Shown here: positions 31,635 through 34,446 of the stretch, in pieces
How positions within the stretch are numbered: position 1 is the first letter of the stretch
Layout: every line of letters starts with the position of its first letter
NCBI GenBank assembly: GCA_028874315.1
Contig: JAPPKM010000004.1
Span: 1-34,446, forward strand
DNA length: 34,446 nt
Direction: 5' to 3'
DNA from: Chloroflexota bacterium
GTDB lineage: Bacteria > Chloroflexota > UBA11872
The notes under the pieces: model-generated
Databases searched by the model: none
The model's input: the letters and a program-made list of their open reading frames with translations, nothing else
Told to the model about the DNA's origin: nothing
Translations under genes and position numbers: made by a program

Positions 31635-31848
31635 ACCCTCACCCCAGCCCTCTCCCTGGCAGGGAGAGGGAGAAGAGTGGCGGCGCGTCATCGTTGGGTG
31701 CCGGGACGGGAAACCTCGGCCGGAAGACCCCTCACCGATTTCCGGCGAAGACGCCGGAATCTGCCTCTCCCCCAGGAGAGGGGAAGAACGGCACGCCCAG
31801 GCGTTCATTTGGCGTCTGACACAGCCTTTCCCTGGTAGGGAGAGAGAT
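31635..31848. repeat. Cluster of REP-like hairpins
   Basis: The gap between the SDR and the molybdenum enzyme carries several imperfect copies of the CTCTCCCTGG...AGGGAGAG motif. One hairpin at 31648-31670 has 11-bp arms CCCTCTCCCTG/CAGGGAGAGGG. A second at 31764-31781 has CCTCTCC/GGAGAGG. A third at 31826-31844 is weaker. At 31740-31759 there is TTCCGGCG-AAGA-CGCCGGAA. The CCTCACCCCAGCCCTCTCCC pattern is a common bacterial dispersed repeat. Confidence 0.6.
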
Positions 31849-31869
31849 CGCACGGGCGCCGGAGCATTG

Positions 31870-34137
31870 TTAGGTGCTGGCGGCGACGGCGGCCTGGACT
31901 TCGCGGGGGGAGGCGGGGAGGTCGCGGATGCGGACGCCGATGGCGTTGGAGATGGCGTTGGCCATGGCCGCCAAGGGCGGAACGATGGGGACTTCGCCGA
32001 CGCCACGGACGCCGTAGGGGTGACCGGGGTTGGGAACCTCAACGATCACCGTTTCGATCATCGGCAGGTCGAGCGAAGTAGGCATGCGGTAGTCGAGGAA
32101 GCTGGCGTTGAGCATTCGCCCGTCCGGGCTGTAAACGTACTCCTCGTTGAGCGCCCAGCCGACGCCCTGAGAAACGCCGCCCTCCATCTGGCCCTCGACG
32201 TAGGGCGGGTAGATGGCGGTGCCGGCGTCCTGCAGCGCGGTGTAGCGCAGGACGTCGACCTTGCCCGTTTCGGTGTCGACTTCCACGTCGGCGATGTGGA
32301 TGGCGAAGGTGTTGCCGGAACCGTCGGGCGACGCGGTGGCCTTGCCCACGACTTCCAGGCCGTCGTCCTGAAGCGCCGCCGCAGCTTCCTGGAAGCTGAG
32401 GCTGGTTCCGTTCTGGCTGAACACGCCGGCCTCGAATGTGACCGAATCTGCCGGCACGTCCCAGTAGTCGGCGAGACCCTCGGCCATCTGGTCTTTCAGG
32501 TCCTCGGCGGCCTCGATGGCCGCCCAGCCGGTGGCGAAGGTGACGCGGCTGCCGCCGGTGACGCCGGTGAAGGCGATGGAGTCGGTGTCGGGGACGATCG
32601 GGTCGACGTCCTCAATGGGAATGCCCAGGAATTCGGCCAGCTGCATGGCGATGGAGGTGCGGGTGCCGCCGATGTCCATGGAGCCTTCCAGCAGGGTGAC
32701 GGTGCCGTCGCCATTGAGCCGGGCCACGGCGCTGGATTTGCCGCCGCCGTTGAGCCAGTAGCCGGAGGCCACGCCACGGCCGCGGCGCTTCGTGCCGGTG
32801 GACTGGCCCAGGTCCGACTGCCAGTGGTCGGTGGCGATGGCGGCGTCGATGGTCTCGATGTTGCCGATGGGATGGAAGCGCGTGCCGTCCACCCGGAGGT
32901 CGCCTTCCTTGGACGCGTTGAGGCGGCGGAAATCGAGCGGGTCCATGTCGAGCTCTACGCAGATCTCGTCGATCAGGGCGTCAACGGCGAACTCGGCCTG
33001 GGGCGCGCCGGGGGCGCGGTAGGCGTGCGACTTGGGCTTGTTGACGATGACGTCGTAGCCGTCGACGCGGAAATTCTCAATATCGAACGGCCCGATGCAG
33101 CACAGGCAGCCGGCACTGACGGCCGAGCCGGGATAGCCGCCGGCCTCGAAGGCCAGGTCGACGTTGACGGCCGTGATCTTGCCCTCGTTGGTGACGCCCA
33201 TCTTGACCGTCATGAACGCGCCCGGGGCGGGACCGGTGCCGATGAGGACCTCGGTGCGATTCATGGTCATCTTGACCGGGCGGCCGATCTTGCGCGACAG
33301 CACGGCCGCGAGCGGTTCGAGATAGACGGTGGTCTTGCCGCCGAAGCCGCCGCCGATTTCCGCCGGGAGCACGCGGATCTTCGACTTGGGGTGTTCGAGC
33401 ATGGTGGCCAGCTCGTCGCGGATGCCGAAGTGGCCCTGCGAACTGGACTCCGCGATCAGGTGGCCGTCCGGGTTCCAGTAGGCCAGGGCGTTGTGCGGCT
33501 CGATGTAGCCCTGGTGGACCATGGCGGTGGAGTAGGAGCGCTCCATGACCAGGTCGGCCGCGGCATAGCCGGCCTCGACATCGCCTTCTTCGAAGATGAA
33601 GTGCTTGGCGATGTTGCTGGGGTTGTCGTCGAAGACGCCGCCGGTCTCGGTGTACAGGTCGTCCAGGATGACCGGGGCGTCGTCGCGCATGGCTTCGCGG
33701 ACGTCCAGCACGGGCGGCAGGACTTCGTAGTCGACGTCAATCAGGCGCAGGGCTTCCTCGGCCTCGTGCACGCTGGCTGCGGCCACGGCGGCGATGACCT
33801 GGCCCTCGTAGGTGACGCGGCCGCGGGCGATGACCCGCTCGGCCATGTAGCGCAGGCTCTGCATGCCGGACTCGTTGGCTTCGGCCTCGCCGGCGCCCGG
33901 GTCCGGAAAGTCGTCGCCGGTGACCACGGCGAGCACCTGGCTCGAAGCCTCGGCGCGCGAGGTGTCGATGCCGCGAATGCGAGCCCTGGCGTGCGGGCTG
34001 CGCAGCACTTTGCCCCAGACCATGCCGGGCATGTGGGCGTCCACGCCGTAGCGTGCGCGTCCCGTGACCTTGTCCACGCCGTCGTGGCGGACCGGTCGGG
34101 TTCCAACGACTCGATACGCGCCGTTGCCTGCTGTCAT
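31870..34137 (-). CDS. Molybdopterin-binding xanthine dehydrogenase/aldehyde oxidase-type subunit
   Basis: This is the large molybdenum-binding subunit of the xanthine oxidase family, 755 aa. The N-terminal domain starts VVGTRPVRHDGVDKVTGRARY, and GGGFGGKTTVYLEPLAA is the conserved molybdopterin-binding glycine stretch (around residue 250). The active-site Glu is in RGVGEVPIVPP (Glu 715). MoCo insertion depends on the moa pathway, of which moaA is in this window. No FAD subunit or 2Fe-2S small subunit gene is visible nearby, though they may lie beyond the right edge. The substrate (aldehyde, purine, CO or other) cannot be told by eye. The MoaD-like gene lies 55 nt upstream on the same strand. 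Confidence 0.92.
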   Translation of the reverse strand: MTAGNGAYRVVGTRPVRHDGVDKVTGRARYGVDAHMPGMVWGKVLRSPHARARIRGIDTSRAEASSQVLAVVTGDDFPDPGAGEAEANESGMQSLRYMAERVIARGRVTYEGQVIAAVAAASVHEAEEALRLIDVDYEVLPPVLDVREAMRDDAPVILDDLYTETGGVFDDNPSNIAKHFIFEEGDVEAGYAAADLVMERSYSTAMVHQGYIEPHNALAYWNPDGHLIAESSSQGHFGIRDELATMLEHPKSKIRVLPAEIGGGFGGKTTVYLEPLAAVLSRKIGRPVKMTMNRTEVLIGTGPAPGAFMTVKMGVTNEGKITAVNVDLAFEAGGYPGSAVSAGCLCCIGPFDIENFRVDGYDVIVNKPKSHAYRAPGAPQAEFAVDALIDEICVELDMDPLDFRRLNASKEGDLRVDGTRFHPIGNIETIDAAIATDHWQSDLGQSTGTKRRGRGVASGYWLNGGGKSSAVARLNGDGTVTLLEGSMDIGGTRTSIAMQLAEFLGIPIEDVDPIVPDTDSIAFTGVTGGSRVTFATGWAAIEAAEDLKDQMAEGLADYWDVPADSVTFEAGVFSQNGTSLSFQEAAAALQDDGLEVVGKATASPDGSGNTFAIHIADVEVDTETGKVDVLRYTALQDAGTAIYPPYVEGQMEGGVSQGVGWALNEEYVYSPDGRMLNASFLDYRMPTSLDLPMIETVIVEVPNPGHPYGVRGVGEVPIVPPLAAMANAISNAIGVRIRDLPASPREVQAAVAAST

Positions 34138-34192
34138 TCCCTGCTCCCGCGGTGCTGTGGTGAATCCGAGTCGAAACCGGACCTTGGAAAGT

Positions 34193-34446
34193 CTAGCCGC
34201 CGCCGAGCGCTTCTACGAAGAACAGCTCGCTCTCAGGCTGGAGCCTGGTGCGCAGGCGCCGGCCCACGTTCGCGCCGTCCACAAAGGCCGAAAGGCCCGG
34301 GCGGAGCTGGCCGTCGTCGACCAGCCGTCCGCCCAGGCCCGGGTAGCTCGCTTCCAGGCGCTCCACGACTTCCCGAACCGTGGCGCCTTCAATCTCAACC
34401 CTGGCGGCGCCGTTCGTCGCCTCCCGCATGGGGGTGGGGATGTGAA
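34193..34446 (-). CDS. MoaD/ThiS-type sulfur carrier, N-terminus beyond window
   Basis: This is a ubiquitin-like sulfur carrier. The frame reads through the right edge: before the track ATG it continues with HIPTP, which suits family members starting with V-x-IPT. The conserved core TVREVVERLEASYPGLGGRL and the terminal EALGGG with the required GG are seen. Such proteins donate sulfur in molybdopterin (MoaD), thiamine (ThiS) or cysteine (CysO) synthesis. The IPTPMREATNG start resembles CysO-type proteins. With a molybdenum enzyme immediately downstream, a MoaD role is attractive but not settled. Confidence 0.75.
   Translation of the reverse strand, partial: HIPTPMREATNGAARVEIEGATVREVVERLEASYPGLGGRLVDDGQLRPGLSAFVDGANVGRRLRTRLQPESELFFVEALGGG

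Overview
The window looks like a high-GC chromosome, probably from Chloroflexota (SAR202/Dehalococcoidia-like). That placement is an inference. It rests on a TAT-exported solute-binding lipoprotein with a Val/Glu/Lys repeat stalk, several sulfatases, LLM-type flavoenzymes, an Ldh2-type dehydrogenase and a xanthine-dehydrogenase-like protein. No rRNA, tRNA or CRISPR array was found.

Layout. (1) 1-4208: two arylsulfatase-type sulfatases flank a solute-binding protein and a small lipoprotein, suggesting use of sulfated organics. (2) 4236-14036, leftward: a compact apparent operon in transcription order ATP-grasp protein, radical SAM protein with a CCAEP tail, lipB, lipA, aceE, E2, lpd. It encodes a whole pyruvate dehydrogenase complex plus lipoate attachment and synthesis, preceded by an uncharacterised radical SAM/ATP-grasp pair. 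Divergent from it are an NfuA-type Fe-S carrier (the kind that re-supplies LipA) and a DUF169 protein. (3) 15.6-22.0 kb: flavin reductase, LLM oxidoreductase, malate/lactate-type dehydrogenase, and an overlapping acetoacetyl-CoA synthetase/thiolase pair that would turn acetoacetate into acetyl-CoA. (4) 22.0-25.2 kb: a gene-poor stretch with a 21-bp-arm hairpin, two blocks of 21-nt helically phased repeats, three tandem copies of an unrecognised small-protein gene, a moaA 3' remnant and intact moaA. A segment of about 470 bp (small gene plus moaA 3' end) has been duplicated in tandem. A fourth, diverged small-gene copy appears to lie at 15622-15801. (5) 25.2-27.0 kb: SMP-30-like lactonase and a secreted nuclease with an Excalibur domain. 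(6) 27.26-30.63 kb: an MNT nucleotidyltransferase and a HEPN gene truncated at 61 codons, abutting an AT-richer SIR2-HerA pair, a known anti-phage architecture. The acquired pair sits exactly where the HEPN gene is cut off. (7) 30.8-34.4 kb, leftward: SDR, a cluster of REP-like hairpins, a molybdenum hydroxylase large subunit, and a MoaD/CysO-like sulfur carrier running off the right edge.

Most worth following up: the small-protein family (clear synonymous-substitution signature, same leader spacing), the phased 21-nt array, the CCAEP radical SAM/ATP-grasp pair in the lipoate/PDH operon, and the SIR2-HerA insertion beside a broken MNT/HEPN module.
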